Origin: Pedobacter punctiformis
Lineage (GTDB): Bacteria; Bacteroidota; Bacteroidia; Sphingobacteriales; Sphingobacteriaceae
Assembly: GCF_027213715.1 (NCBI RefSeq)
Contig: NZ_JAPWGM010000001.1
Span: 124,001 to 188,000 of the forward strand
Direction of reading: 5' to 3'
Length of the DNA: 64,000 nt
Part shown: in pieces, positions 63,976 to 64,000 of the stretch
How positions within the stretch are numbered: the stretch's first letter is position 1
Layout: each line of letters begins with the position of its first letter
Notes under the pieces: generated by a model
What the model was told of the DNA's origin: nothing
Database searches by the model: none
What the model saw: the letters and a program-made list of their open reading frames with translations, nothing else
Made by a program: the position numbers and the translations under genes

Positions 63976-64000
63976 TTATGAAAGACGGGTGAAATTCTGA

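Noticed and set aside
1..64000. Prophage, transposon, toxin-antitoxin or defence system
   Set aside because: No integrase, transposase, capsid, restriction, Abi or TA motif appears in any of the supported genes; the window is mainly core chromosome.

Overview
The window looks like chromosomal core sequence from a Bacteroidota bacterium, most probably of the Sphingobacteriaceae (Pedobacter-like). The grounds are low GC content, a SusC/SusD pair, the TamB/lipoprotein-TamA pair, Bacteroidota-only families (DUF3098, DUF5606, DUF3667, Porin_10, the 'asparagine synthetase B-like' secreted protein), almost no Shine-Dalgarno sequences, frequent TTG/GTG starts, and -7 promoter boxes of the TAnnTTTG/TAnnTTCG type. 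The genus is an inference. No rRNA, tRNA, CRISPR array, insertion sequence, prophage or recognisable defence island was seen.

Layout. 1-14 kb: the 5' part of parC (minus strand, running off the left edge), cdd, tamB-tamL and a YihY membrane protein on the plus strand, then an orphan hybrid histidine kinase and parE on the minus strand. 14-21 kb: a GPH-type sugar symporter, then a minus-strand susC-susD pair whose upstream region holds a partial duplication of the susC start and an operator-like palindrome. 21-26 kb: an RNA helicase flanked by two copies of a dispersed repeat, then leuS and a small lipoprotein. 26-31 kb: a plus-strand housekeeping run ftsX-DUF3098-uppP-truB-yitT-ribF. 31-39 kb: a cation/proton antiporter, a membrane protein, gpsA and a TolC/membrane-fusion-protein pair without a permease. 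39-47 kb: a polysaccharide deacetylase that carries an in-frame repeat insertion, aconitase, a GH1 beta-glucosidase, a membrane-anchored MutS-like ATPase, rlmH and a 41-residue membrane peptide. 47-57 kb: DUF5606, cyclophilin, a secreted amidotransferase-like protein, two outer-membrane barrels, purine nucleoside phosphorylase overlapping lpxK, a sterol-desaturase-family hydroxylase and pruA. 57-64 kb: a DUF3667 protein, a SulP transporter-carbonic anhydrase operon, a phosphate-selective-type porin and an acyl-CoA carboxylase beta subunit.

How genes work together: tamB/tamL form the outer-membrane assembly module; ftsX/uppP/lpxK serve envelope and division; SulP plus carbonic anhydrase probably supply bicarbonate to carboxylases; aconitase, pruA and the carboxylase are central metabolism. 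Most genes are ordinary. The parts most worth a second look are between genes: a susC-start duplication with a 51-codon ORF, two tandem palindromes before aconitase, a 22-bp perfect palindrome before the cyclophilin gene, sigma-54-like promoters before tamB and an OMP gene, and a repeat inserted inside the deacetylase catalytic domain. I found no clear multi-gene system that I would call wholly new.
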